Assembly (NCBI GenBank): GCA_028023455.1
Contig: JAQFVV010006220.1
Span: 7,419,852-7,483,851, forward strand
Length of the DNA stretch: 64,000 nucleotides
Direction: 5' to 3'
Origin: Epiperipatus broadwayi
Taxonomy: Eukaryota; Onychophora; Udeonychophora; Euonychophora; Peripatidae
Shown here in pieces: positions 49,160 through 61,065 of this stretch; the stretch's first letter is position 1; the number at the start of each line of letters is the position of its first letter. Position numbers and translations under genes: made by a program. Under the pieces are notes generated by a model. The model did no database searches. It was not told the origin of the DNA and was given only the letters and a program-made list of their open reading frames with translations.

Positions 49160-51639
49160 CAAAAACCAATATGCATTTTAGAAATGGAAAAACAAAATCA
49201 GTTAATATTTATTTTTTATAAATTAATATAAAGATTTTTGCAGTACTGATATAAAAATAAACGTTTAATTAGATATTAAAAGTAATAGTTGCATTAGGAC
49301 TCTTAATATTTAGATTTAAATAAATAGAGACAAAACAAAAGATTTTAAAATTAATCATTGTAATTAATATTTGCATTTAGATTTAAGTAAGTTTAAACAT
49401 ATTTTAAAACATCGTAGTATTTAATGAAAGAATAAGAGATCTATTGTGAATTATTACTATGTGTTCTTTTAATCTAGCAAAATTATTAACACAAGAAAGT
49501 TAAAGATCCAAGACTTCTAGATTAACAGTAAGTATTGTACTTGTCTTCATCAACTTTTATATCACTCTAACATAATTTTAGAATTTATAACAAAAAACAA
49601 CAACATTCAAAGCATTTGTAGCAACTGAAATTATTTGATACTCTCAGTATGAGTGATGTTTTGAAACTAAAAAGATAGGCTTTAAAAAAAAAAGCTAATT
49701 AAAATGTCTGTATTATTTACTAAAATTTGATATCTGCACAGGTAAACAATTTATTGATCTATCTCCCCTTCCTGCCAGTTGTATATTAAAATACAAACTG
49801 CTTTTACAAACAAATGGTCTTTGTAAAACTTAAAATCATCAAATAGTTTTCCATCTTACTTAAAATCAATTTTATTTTGGATACAAACATTAGTTTTTCC
49901 AAAGAAGTCAATTTTTGATAACAATTCTTTGGTTTTAAATTTAATCAATGTATATTAGCTGCTATAACTTTTTATTTGAAATTGTAAAATAAAAGTCTTG
50001 TGCAGTTTAGTGCAATTATAGAGAGATTGGTGCTCAATCTATCACTTATGATAGGATTCCAAATGATCATATGTTTGATTATTTTTATTCATAATGCAAA
50101 CACTTTTTCACTAATATGTTTTTATTTTAATAATAATATCAACAATAGCAGCAACAATACTAATTTAATTTCATTAGCATTTTATAAAAACATAACATTT
50201 ATCATGTGTTTAGATTATGTAACATTAGTAAAACAATCTAGTCTAATAATTTTAAATTATTTTTTTTGTACATAGTAAAAAGTCTGATTCAAATTCATGT
50301 TATATTTTATTTATAATGCATTTAAATAAATAAATAAATTGAAAAAGGCTATACTACAACAAATTTTATATCACTTAATTTTTTTAAAAAAGCTTTTTTC
50401 GGCAGTATTTTATTGCCCTCTTCAGTACTATAATATATTGTTGTGATTATTTACAATATTTTAACATATGAAATTAAATTATGTCTAAACTTATTCGCAC
50501 TATTTATATGTTATAAAGTTCTTAAATTAAGAAAATAAAAATGATTTTTTTATTTTCTGTCTGTTTAATTTGAAATTTTAAGATTAGATTATGATATATA
50601 TATATATATATTACACAGAGAAGGGCAATAAAAAAATTGCCAAAATAATTTTTTTGTCATTAAATAATACAATATTTACTTGTAAAATAATCTTTTCAAT
50701 TTTATTTTTTTATTTATATGCAAAAAAACAACTTAATAGGTTGTATTTATTTTCACTTTACAATTTTATTATATTCTGTGAAGTGAGTTATTCCTTATAC
50801 GTGTGTTTTATTATTGGCAGATAGAATAAGTCATGAATTCTATAATAATAAAAAAGATTCTTTATATAGCATATTTGGCACTGAATTATCAACTATGAAT
50901 ATAATCCATATCAGATTAAATAAAAAGTATCAAAAGCACATTTGATGTATTAATCCTTTAGTGTTTATTTCATTGTAATATTTGTTATAAGATTTATTTT
51001 TAGAAATGTACAGAATTTATTGAAAAGTTTTTCTTCTGAAATATTTATTTGGTTAAAAATGTTCCAATAGGTAAATCATAATTTAAAATGTGTACTTTTA
51101 AAATAAAATGATTTTAGAGAGTATCTTTAAACCTATGAGTTTTAAGATTTTTGTTGCATGAAACATGTGCTTATCAATGCAAAATTGCTTGTAAACACTA
51201 AGTCCATTTTTTATGGCCAATGGTTATCACTAATTCATGATTCTCAATGCTGTAATGACTCTGTATTAGGATTTTTTAATGTAACATTACCCTTTTTTAA
51301 TATTTATCTTGATTTTATTAATTTGTTACAAGTTGTATGATATGCTGATATAATTTTATACTCCTACTCATCTACTACTACTACTACTACTACAATGATG
51401 ATGATGATGTTTCGACAATAATTTTATTAAACTTTGTTTAAAAAAAGTATACAGGTTTGATTAAAAGGGTTACAGTATAGTAGCAATCTTTTTTTCCTTA
51501 GGTTTAAATAATTCAATATTTAAAATTACATGAATCACTTGTAATTTATATTTAAGTATCAAAATTTTTAAATTATTAATATATCTGCAAAAAACTTTAA
51601 GTTTTATCTTCAGGTTGCTAGAGCATAGATCAATATATA
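49160..51639. other. AT-rich spacer with microsatellites
   Basis: (TA)n near 50593-50611 and (CTA)n followed by (GAT)n at 51368-51412. Plus-strand ORFs at 50000-50275 and 50591-50824 are hydrophobic chance ORFs. No gene recognised. Confidence 0.45.
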
Positions 51640-53849
51640 AAAATCGACATTGAACAGTTGTTTGTACTATTCTTAATTAGAGGCTCTCTGATTGCTTGAG
51701 AAGAGACTAAGTGGCCACATGTATGTCTGGAGGAGCAATACTGGAATCCCCATCCTTAAGTTGCTTATGTTTTTATAAATGTTGATGGATGTTTCTTGGT
51801 ATTATAAATATTCATCAAGTAAACCAAAATGCAAATAGTATAAATGTATTAGCCCAGACTATGGGTATGATAGACTTTTGATATGAGCTTGTTAGTTGCT
51901 GAATTGAGAATTTTGGTTGCCTTGTGAGATCACAAATTTTGTTCAACACTTAGACACAAGTAGAAAATATGTTACTGTGTTTCTTCAGCTGCATATCACA
52001 GTCCACACAATGGATCAATACGTTTGCACAGCCATCAATATCTGATAAAGTATAAGATAGATAAGGCATGCAGGTTAAATCAGATTAGAAAATCAAATAA
52101 TTTTGGCTCAAGTGACCATCTCCAGAATTTGTGTAATATTTGTTTATTGTTAATCAATAAAATGGGAGGAATTTAGAGCAGAAAGTGTGTTGAGATATAG
52201 CAAAGTGTATATTTTCTAGAAGGTGTATTTTCCAATAGAAGGTAATAAGGGATGTGAGATATACAGATGTTGGTGGGGCTTGTCAGAAGGTGTTATGGGA
52301 ATTAGAAATTGAGGTTTTCTGAAGTGATTAAGAGTAGAGGCAAGTAGATTAATTGTCCTCTAGATTCAGAAGGTTTCAAGGTTATGAAAGTTATTTTAAG
52401 TAAATGGTAGACTAAATACTTATGAGATATAGAAACTACCTTCCTTCCCCATACAAGCTTGTTGCAAAGGGATGAAATGATAGATGCAAATATTTTTTAT
52501 GAATTTAATTATAAGTGTGTAATATTTTATTTTTGTTAGAACAAATATATTAAATAATTTGAATTTTGAATAAATAAAAAGGTACACTTTGGATAAAGAA
52601 TTTTTAGTGTGTGATCATTAAGTTTGTTTTGTATGTTTTGCATCATTCCATGTGCCCCCCCCCCCCAAATAAAATGGAAAGTCAAAAAATGTGGTGCATT
52701 TTTAAAAGGGTTTTGTTTGTGATTTATTGGTATACAATGACCATGCAGCCATTTTGTTAAGATTGCATTTTATTTGTGAGTGAATATAAGCATTCAGTTA
52801 TTTGTATGAATAAAAGAGATCTTATTGGTGATCCTTGAAGAAATGAATTGAATAGGAGTGATTGAATTTGAATTTCTTCCATAGAGAATAATAGGTTGGT
52901 GATTAGATATAGGAAAGTAGTTGTTATTGTAGTTTCAACAAGTGTATCTATTAATGTTTTAATGTGAACTGAATCAAATGCTGCTTCAATGTTAACCTGT
53001 ATAACCTATGGGTGTGTATTTTTTTCTTTTCTTGCACATCATTTTGAATTGTTTTAAACATTAGTGTACCTTGTGTAGTTGGTAAATGCTTTTTAGAAAA
53101 CTGCATTGGTGAAATCAGGGGAAGCAAGTGCAACTCTAATTCATCTTTTATGATTTTTTCCAAGAAATTTATGGCTAGTGATAGAGATAGGGCAAAGGTT
53201 AGAAAGTGTAGCTATTGATATTGGTATTTTGATGAATGGAATCAAAGCTTTAATTGGATATTTTTTTCTGTGAGAGAGTTAGCAATGCTACAGAGATATC
53301 TGTTAGTAAATTTATTAAGATGAGAAAATATAAAATTGGATATTAACATGAGTTCCTGGATGATAAGCCTTGAGAATGGTTGCCAGTTTATCATTAAACT
53401 GATCAATATAGACTGATTCACGTGTTTCTGGAGGTCCAAAATATATTGGAATTGATTTGAAATCAGGATGAGTTTGTAGTTTTTTCTGGAAATGTTGGCA
53501 AATTGAATTGATTATGTTGTGACCAGCATAGGTGGACTCTTCAATTTGCAGTGCCATTGGGATTCTCATTTTGGAGGTGTGGCCCATATAATACATACTT
53601 GAATCCAAGTGTGTTGTTGACTAAGGCAGACCCTTGCTGTTTTGATTGCAAGATATTCTTTAAGTTGTTGACATGTTTTCTTGTGTGTTTGTATAAGCTT
53701 GTATATCTGCTGATAAGTATGATGGGTAGTATTTTCCATTGCAAGAAGATGTGAGGGAGGAGTAGATTGCCATGTTCAATGAAATTATGTTTATAAATGC
53801 AAGATATTTTTGAATTGGGTCAATGGTTAATCCTTCCAATTTGCCTAGC

Positions 53850-53948
<99 letters not shown>

Positions 53949-54950
53949 CAAAACAAACATTCAGTGGTGGTTGATGGAAGATGAATTCATGTAGTTTTTT
54001 CAAGTTGTATATTGGTGATGTGTAGGTGATTTAAGTTAATTGTGATGTTTTGTGCAGAGTGATCAGAAAGCAGAGTCTGATTAATATTAAAGTCAAGTAG
54101 ATTCTGCAACATTGGTGAATAGAAGCACAATTTAATGAGGGTGGCAATGTCATTTATTATGAACGGTAACTGCATTATTGGATAGAAAACTCTGTGCACT
54201 CATGAGGAGGGGAAAACTGGTAAAGTCATTTTGATTAGAGTATTGAAGGTTAAAGTCACCTAATAATACAGTGGAATGAGTACAAGATCCAATCATTGAA
54301 TTAATGGTATAATGCTGGATATATTTCTTGGATGTGTGTGTGTGTGTGATGTATACAAATATGACATTGATTGCTATGATACAATGGTAAAATGTTATAA
54401 TTAATAAATGAGAATTATTATAAAGAATTTTAAATGTTATGAAGATGCATGATGTGGTTATAACAAATTTGGCTCCAAATGAGGTGATGAGGTGTCTCTG
54501 AATTATGCACTGAAGAAGCATTGTTTATTTAGATATTGTGAAGTGTTAATTTTTGAGCCACTGTAGATTTTAGTTTTTAGCAGTCCAAGAACATGTGACT
54601 AAGTAATGTCTATCCACTGATTTAACTAATATAACATTGCAATGGAATTGATTCATTCCTATAATATTTAGTGAGGTGATTTTAATCTTCATTTAAATTA
54701 AAAGAGAGAAGTTTATTTGTTACATACATTAGTAAAAGAATAATAAAAGATGCTAGTTTTAGTTGCTTTTTAATTAGAATTGTTGTTGAATTTTGGTTAA
54801 TGCATTGGATGTTGTGTCCTTTTGAATTATGTATTGCTGTGATTTTCTAAGTTTTCTGAAAAATAATTGGTTTCCATGGATATTTGATAAATCAGAATTA
54901 TTGATAGTCAATATTTTGAGTATCAATTGTCCTTGGTTTTTTTATTTTTT
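51640..54950 (-). pseudogene. Tx1/L1-like LINE ORF2 (endonuclease-RT), decayed
   Basis: On the minus strand, endonuclease pieces come first: LILKILTINNSD (~54900, the TxN motif), VIFVYITHTHTSKKYI, VLLGDFN (~54250) and TLLSDHSAQNI (~54065). Then comes a linker (GSALVNNTLGFKYVLYGPHL; YIDQFNDKLATILKAYHPGT) and RT pieces: QFSKKHLPTTQGTLMFKTIQ, motif A VNIEAAFDSV (~52960) and motif B LQGSPIRSLLF (~52840). A weak C-terminal region (RIDPLCGL..AAEETQ..IFYLC) reaches ~51950. Frames shift many times and a ~96-bp (TA)n sits inside it at 53852-53947. The motif A and B wording matches the fragment at 24685-25210. Confidence 0.78.
53852..53947. repeat. (TA)n microsatellite, ~48 units
   Basis: An uninterrupted run of TA repeats within the LINE endonuclease-to-RT linker region. 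It presumably expanded after the LINE inserted. Confidence 0.95.
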
Positions 54951-54979
54951 TATTCTTACTCAACCTGTTTTTATTTTGT

Positions 54980-56120
54980 TCTCAGTGTGGGTAGTGAGGG
55001 AGTTGTTCACTGGTGGAAGAACTGATAATAATGTTTCCATTATTTGTAATGAGGTTTTGTTGACAATGTGTTTTTATTTGAAGATTAATTGGTTGAGGTG
55101 GTGGAGACTTGTCTCCTACAATCTTAGTTAACTCAGTGAAGTTGAGTAGTTGGTTATCTTGTGAATGAGCGGTTGTTTGAGTACTGTCATCATAATAAAC
55201 TTGTTTTGAAGAATCATTGTTCAAGACATTAGGAAGGACCTCTTGCTTAGTAGTTGTTATATGAAGTAGTTGATTTTGATTGTTGGTACTATTGTTAAGG
55301 TTAGCATTCAATTATTCATTTTGTGGATTTAATTTATCAGATATCTTTGTTGTTAAATTTTTTGTTTGTAAGCATTGGTTCGCAAGATGTTTCCAATTAC
55401 CACAGGCATAACATTATAGTTTCAAACCTTGAATATATAAACACAGGTTTGTTTCTTGATCTAGAATCTTTGTGGGAAAATTGTTAGAATCAATGTTTGG
55501 ATGAAGTTGCAGCCTGAATTTAAAACTTCTGATTGTTATTGATATCTGCATATCCTTTAGGTAGATTTGTTTAAATAGGTTAACTTTTCCAAATGGTTGC
55601 ATCATTTTTTGGAAGTCATTAAGTCAGTATCCAAATAAAATGTTTTTAAGCACTCCTGCGATGCAGCTTTGATGATTTTCATCAAATGTTATAAGTGCAA
55701 ATTCACCCAAAGTTTTGACCTGTGTTTGAAATATGTATTGTGGTAGTTTTCAAAAAATTGAATTGCCATGTATTTAGGATTTGGGTGCTCAGCAATACTT
55801 TGTATGGAATCCTAGGGTTCGTATTTGTTAATTGCTTTATATAATAACTGACATGAGAAGTGATACAAAGATATATCTTATTAGAGTAGAAGCTCCCCAA
55901 GTGATCTGCATTTGTTCTTCTAAATATTGTATTCATTTTAGAAGGAGCAGAAAAATTATTAATTTTGTCATTTGCACTTTGCTGCTGTTTTTTTTTTTGT
56001 TGTTGTTGTTGATTACTAATAATTTCTGCATAAGTTGTGATGTATTTTGAACTTGGCATAATCGAATTGTTAATATTAAGGTCAATCACTGAATCACATG
56101 ATTGACTGGTTGTCATTTTT
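54980..56120 (-). pseudogene. LINE ORF1 with RRM-like region and CCHC zinc knuckle, decayed
   Basis: Minus-strand frames begin at ~56120-56050 (a Met-led stretch including MPSSKYITTYAEIISN), with a short Gln/Lys run (~55985). They continue through ALITFDENHQSCIAGVLKN and LNDFQKMMQPFGKVNLFKQI (an RRM-like ORF1 segment) to CYACGNWKHLANQC at ~55410, a C-x2-C-x4-H-x4-C knuckle. A Gln/Asn-rich tail runs to 54982. ORF1 proteins of Tx1/L1-type LINEs bind the element's RNA and have this order. It lies directly upstream of the ORF2 remnant in the same orientation, as expected of one element. Several frame breaks and internal stops make it non-functional. Confidence 0.72.
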
Positions 56121-56284
56121 CTTTGTTTTATCATTGATCAATTTATTAATTTTAAAGTGATGATTTAAACAATAAGTTAATCATAAATTTTACTTTGTCA
56201 TTTCAAACTTTAATAATGATTAATGAGTATAATATAAGATAGTATCTTTTAAGTTGCTTACCATTCAAGTAGGCCAGCAGCTGC

Positions 56285-56460
56285 TGCTTCTATTATTGTT
56301 ATTATTATTATCATCATCATTGACATGACCACTATCATTATTATTATTATTATTATTATCATCATCATCATTATTGTTGCTGCCACTTCTGCTGTTGTTA
56401 TTATTATATTTAATAATAATATTACGATTGCTACTACTGCTACTATTATTATTAGAGGTA
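56285..56460. repeat. Compound trinucleotide microsatellite
   Basis: Imperfect (ATT)n, (ATC)n and (GCT)n blocks. They create long Ile-rich or Asn-rich reading frames on the two strands that are not genes. Confidence 0.9.
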
Positions 56461-56589
56461 GTTGTGGTAATTATGTGCATTTCAACACTTTCATATTAAG
56501 AGATATATACAAATAAGTATTAATGCAATGAATAAAAACAAAATTAATAGAAAAACACAAGTATTTATTATATATATATATATATTATA

Positions 56590-57066
56590 ACTCTCTAGTT
56601 TTGCATTAACATGTATCTTACATCTCACTTTTTGATGTTCACTTCTTGTGTTAAATTTATTAAGAACATTACAATCTTGAAATGCATATTTTCTGTTAGT
56701 CAAATTATAATCCAATTCTACAATATCTTCATTTGGATGCTTCCATGTTCATTTAATTTTTCTCAAAAAAAGAATTCATAACAAGGTTTTTTTTTTCTCT
56801 GAAAACTCCACAAGTCTATGACTTCTTTCATTTCTATCACCATAACCAAATTTAGCTACAGCACTTTCATCTTTTAATTGTTTGACAACTCTTGCACTAA
56901 AGTTTTTCATAACAATTTTAAAATGTTGTTTAGTCTGATCAAAGGCCTTTTGTACATCCATATAAATCCTCTACTTTGTCATCACCAATGAGAACTTATT
57001 GGGACATAAACCTGAATTACCTGCACTTGATATCAGTTATTAAGTTGAATAATTAATTTTGCCACT
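56590..57066 (-). mobile_element. Inverted 5' segment of an RTE LINE copy
   Basis: Minus-strand endonuclease sequence (MDVQKAFDQTKQHFKIVM, GYGDRNERSHRLVEF, YNLTNRKYAFQDCNVLNKFN). It corresponds to positions ~15816 to ~16303 of the intact element. It abuts the rest of the same kind of copy in the opposite orientation (57068 on). See findings for the twin-priming interpretation. Confidence 0.82.
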
Positions 57067-57067
57067 G

Positions 57068-59860
57068 TATTTATTCACAATTGATATTCCTAATCTTCAG
57101 AATCATTCTAACTAATTTAAATTAAAACTTGCTAATCATTTTCAAGTATTAACAGATTTTGAACATGATTCTGATTTTTTATATGATGGTCAAATAACCA
57201 ATATAAAACTTATTTGTCCACAATGTACATATATAATAATCATTGTCCACAATGTACACATATAATAATCAATGTGAATAAGATTGAAATAAATAACTAA
57301 TTATAATTATATTTATTTAATTATCAAATGGGTTTTCATCTCTTATTGAGACCATTTCAAAATATAGTTATGTTCATCACATGATCAATTAATTATGCTC
57401 ACTCCACCTATTGGACATTGTTCACCTTAAACATTATTATTAACTTTATACTGTACATATAAATTTATAAATAAATAAAATAAACTACTAATAACCTTTA
57501 AAATTATACATATATTATTTATATATCTATATGAATAAATAAATATTCTATATAGTTAAAGATCTGGCAAATTAGGTGGGAAATGGCATTATTAGATAAT
57601 TAGACGATTTTAAAAATGTAAAATTATAAATGGAAATTTATAAAAGGGATAAGAAAGAGGGGGATAGAATATTGATTTATATAGATATACAAACAATGTA
57701 TATGTATTTGTATGGTTTTAAAGATTGTTATGTAGTTTATTTTACTTTGTTTATTTATTTATAGGTTTATATGTATAATGTTAATAATAATGTTTAAGTA
57801 ATTAATTGAGATTGCGCTTTACGCAGGTAAATAATATCCAATAGGTGGTCTGTTAATTGGTCATGTGATATATAAATTTTATATCTTGAAAAGGTCTTAA
57901 TAAGAGATGAAAGACAGCCGCTTTGATAATTAAATAAATATATTTATAAGTAATTCTTTGTTTCAATCTTATTTAGATTGATTATTATATTAAATACATA
58001 TATGATTGTGATTTGAATGAAATCAATAGGAAGATAACTGACACATTTTTTAATAACTGCAACAAAGATAGCTTGTACAAAAAAGCAACAATTGCCCAGT
58101 AAAATTTCTACTGAGACAAGACAATTTATGAAGAAAAAAAGGAATATGAAAATCTATAAAAATGATGCATAAAGAAGAATTGATTATCTCAAATTTTAAT
58201 AAAATTATATAAGAAAGTATAAAGCTGTAGAAGGAAATAAAAGTCTCAAGAATGTAGAACTATGTCTTGGTATTGGTAGTTAAACTTATTTCTGCAACAA
58301 GAAAAAAAAAAAAAAACTATTACTAAAAAGAGAGGTGACATCATGAAATATGTAGAAGAGTTTTAACAAGAATCATATAGCAATAAAGAACAAGGAAAAG
58401 CATCTCTTACAATTATTATATTTTTGAATTGCACACAGTTTTAAATGAAGAAGTAAAACAAGCAATTAAATTTATGAAAATGAAAAAAGCTCCAGGTAAT
58501 GATGGAATTATAATCGATATCTTAAAAGAAATAGTAGAAGAAATATAAATTGTTTTTGGCAAAGTTATATACTATCTAAAGATAAATGGAAGAATGCAGT
58601 GTTAATATTAATATTTAAAAAAGTTCATAAAGAAAATATAAGAAATTATAGAGCGATCAGATCAGCCTTTTATCAATTTTGTACAAAATTTTTACCAAAA
58701 TAATTACAAATTGTCTACAGCAAACTTTGGATTTTAAACAAATGAAAGACTAAGCTGGATTGAAAGTGGTTTTAGTACCATGGATCATATCCAAGTATTG
58801 AGCAAAGTTATAGACAGGACTAATGAATATGAGTTGCCATTTTGCTTTGGATTTATAGATTATGAAAAGGCATTCAATTCTGTATTTATTCAGTGATTAA
58901 AGCATTCGATTATCAAGTTATAGACCTAGGATATTGTCATATTCTGAAGAATATTTATATAAATGCAACACCAACAATTAGATTATGTAATAATACTAGG
59001 ATGATTAACATTAAGAAGGGTGTATGACAGGGTGACTTTTTATCTCCAAAACTTTTTACAGCAGTTTTGCAAGAACTACTTTGTGGATTAAAATGGAAAG
59101 CTAATGAATTAAAGTTATTTAAGTCATCTAGATTTTGCATATGATGTTGTTTTTGCAAATAATGCTTTAGAACTTCAGGAAATGTTGCCAGAGTTATCAA
59201 GTGAACTCAAGAAATTAGGATTAAAGGTAAATGTTAAAAAGACTAATGTAATGTGCAATGGATTTTCTCAAAAGAAAAAAATGAAGATTGATAATGATGA
59301 GTTAGAAGTTACAACTATAAATACATTGGTCAGATTATTACTACAGATGGAAATATAATGAATGATATTAATCATAGAATTAAACTTATTTGGATTGAGT
59401 GCTTTCAATAGAAATAATTTAATATTAAAATGAAATATGCCTATGTGTTGAAAAGGAAGGTTTTTAATAAATGAATCTGAAAATTGGACACTTAACAGAA
59501 GAATAATACAGAAACTTCAGACCACTCAACAAAGTGTAGAGAAATGTATGTTAGGAGTAACAAAAAGTGGTTGAAAATACATAGGTGAGAGAACAAACAG
59601 GTTTTATTTGACATCAATAAAAGAATTTAAGAGTCTAGAGTGAAGATGGGCTGGATATATTGTTAAAAAAGATGATAATAGATGGACAGTTGAAATTTTA
59701 TTCTAAGAGATTGTAAAAGATCTAGAAAAAATCACATGTGAGATGATTGAAATAAGTTAATGGGATAATGTGAAGAAAAAAGGCTAGAGATAGAGAAGAT
59801 GGACTGAATTTGGAGAGACCTTCATCCTGCAGTGGATCGATAATAGTTGAAAGTGATAAT
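57068..59860 (+). pseudogene. RTE LINE copy, main 3' segment, with an internal insertion
   Basis: Begins at the equivalent of ~15795 in the intact element (ATTGATATTCCTAATCTTCAG, residues VDIPNLQ). It is interrupted at 57178-58001 and resumes at 58015 with GAATGAAATC. It then runs through the linker, RT fingers (APGNDGIIIDILKE at ~58490), motif A (GFIDYEKAFNSV), a stop in motif B (KKGV, stop, GDFLSPKLF) and motif C with FADD altered to FAYDV. It ends with CTTCATCCTGCAGTGGAT near 59830. There are several frameshifts. Divergence is intermediate between the intact copy and the oldest copy. Confidence 0.85.
57178..58001. mobile_element. 824-bp insertion with ~170-bp terminal inverted repeats
   Basis: Splits the RTE copy. 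ATGATTCTGATTT (57165-57177) and ATGATTGTGATTT (58002-58014) flank it as a 13-bp duplication with one mismatch. Inside, AATAATCAATGTGAATAAGA (from ~57266) to CACCTATTGGACATTG pairs with the inverted segment from CCAATAGGTGG (~57838) to TTAGATTGATTATT (~57985). Before the left inverted repeat a 29-bp unit starting TGTCCACAATGTAC is duplicated (57218-57275). It has no coding potential. It could be a MITE-like DNA element or another foldback repeat. Confidence 0.6.
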
Positions 59861-60429
59861 AATACATGATGTAATATCATAGCAAATTATTTTAATTACA
59901 GTTTAATTCTTTTTAATATTAGTAATAAAACAATTACAAACAATATCTATATTAATAAATTTTTCATTATACATTTTTTGCAGTCTATTAATGGAAGATT
60001 TATTTAAAAATGAATTACTATTGTTTTTAATATTAAGTATATGCATTTCACTTAACAAATGAGTAGGCACTTTTAATTCTATCTTTGATATATATCCATT
60101 AATATCAATTTCTTATTTATCTGACATTTTCATGTATTTAAGCAAAAAACATCACATGATCACCATCTCTATACTAGCACATAATTGTTGTAAACTACTG
60201 TATGGATAGTTTTGCCTTTGTTTATTTAAGCATACTTTTTTCACTTAATATTGTTCCTACATTTAACTTTTCTCCATTTATTAAGATAATAAATGTTTTT
60301 CCCACATTATGAACTCTAGATTAAATATAAACTAAATCTTGATTCCATATATAGAATCACATTCTAACAATGAAACAATAAGAGAATAGAATAGCATGTA
60401 CTTATTATGAGGGGAAAGATCTCTTTCAT
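59861..60429. repeat. Spacer with miniature family A palindrome at 60146-60224
   Basis: ACATCACATGATCACCATCT to CACATAATTG (60146-60187) is the direct unit end. It is followed at once by ACTACTGTATGGATAGTTTT GCC (60196-60218) from an inverted unit, so only the extremities of a foldback copy remain. The rest is AT-rich and unassigned. Confidence 0.55.
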
Positions 60430-61065
60430 GTCTCAATATACATCCCAATCATTTTTAAGCTTTCTTTATAATATATTTTGTATATGCATTAACAATAATG
60501 ATCCTTAAATCAATAACAACATCTTTATATATAATATATTTTTGTCAATCTTATAATAATAAAGATCTGTTTGTTTTATTAATATAAAAAACAATTCTTG
60601 CTTGGCTTATATTTACCTTCATATTATTAAATTTACACCAATTATTAAAATATTTAAAATTTATTTGCAGTTCAATATGATCCTCATAAATATCAGATTC
60701 CTTTAAATAATCTACAATCATCTGCATAAGTAAATATTTTAGCATAAGATGATAGAATAGAAATAGATCTCTAGTTTCCAAACTCATACTTATTCCATTT
60801 TTGTATACAAGTACAATCTAGAAAATTTTAAAAATGTCAAGAATAATATATTTATTAATTGATAAGCTGATGATATATTGTAAAGGAGCTGTCAAACAGT
60901 AAGAACAACCCTTAATAATAAAATTAGAAATATCATTAATATTCCAAAAATTTACATTATCAATATTATCTGAAAAATTATTTTTCTCCTTAAGGGGATC
61001 TGGTGGTATTTTTAGACTATTTTGCATGTTTATAAAGAAATCATTCATAAAAATGAATGTCAAAA
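60430..61065 (-). pseudogene. LINE reverse transcriptase remnants (Jockey/CR1-like)
   Basis: Minus-strand frame 61063-60818 ends with INDISNFIIKGCSYCLTAPLQYIISLSINKYIILDIFK. This matches the LINE RT finger pattern (I..IIK..K....I.PPL..I.N.S...G.FP...K). Frame 60787-60551 has YLKESDIYEDHIELQINF, then NNWCKFNNMKVNISQARIVF, matching the RT segment after YADD (L..L..WC..N.LKVN..KTK). Motifs A, B and most of C have been lost between the two. The clade is tentative. Confidence 0.6.

Noticed and set aside
53660-53994. ORFs with long Tyr-Ile runs
   Set aside because: Produced by the (TA)n microsatellite. The flanking residues on the minus strand belong to the decayed LINE ORF2.
56265-56516. Asn-rich and Ile-rich ORFs
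   Set aside because: They are translations of the trinucleotide microsatellite on the two strands.
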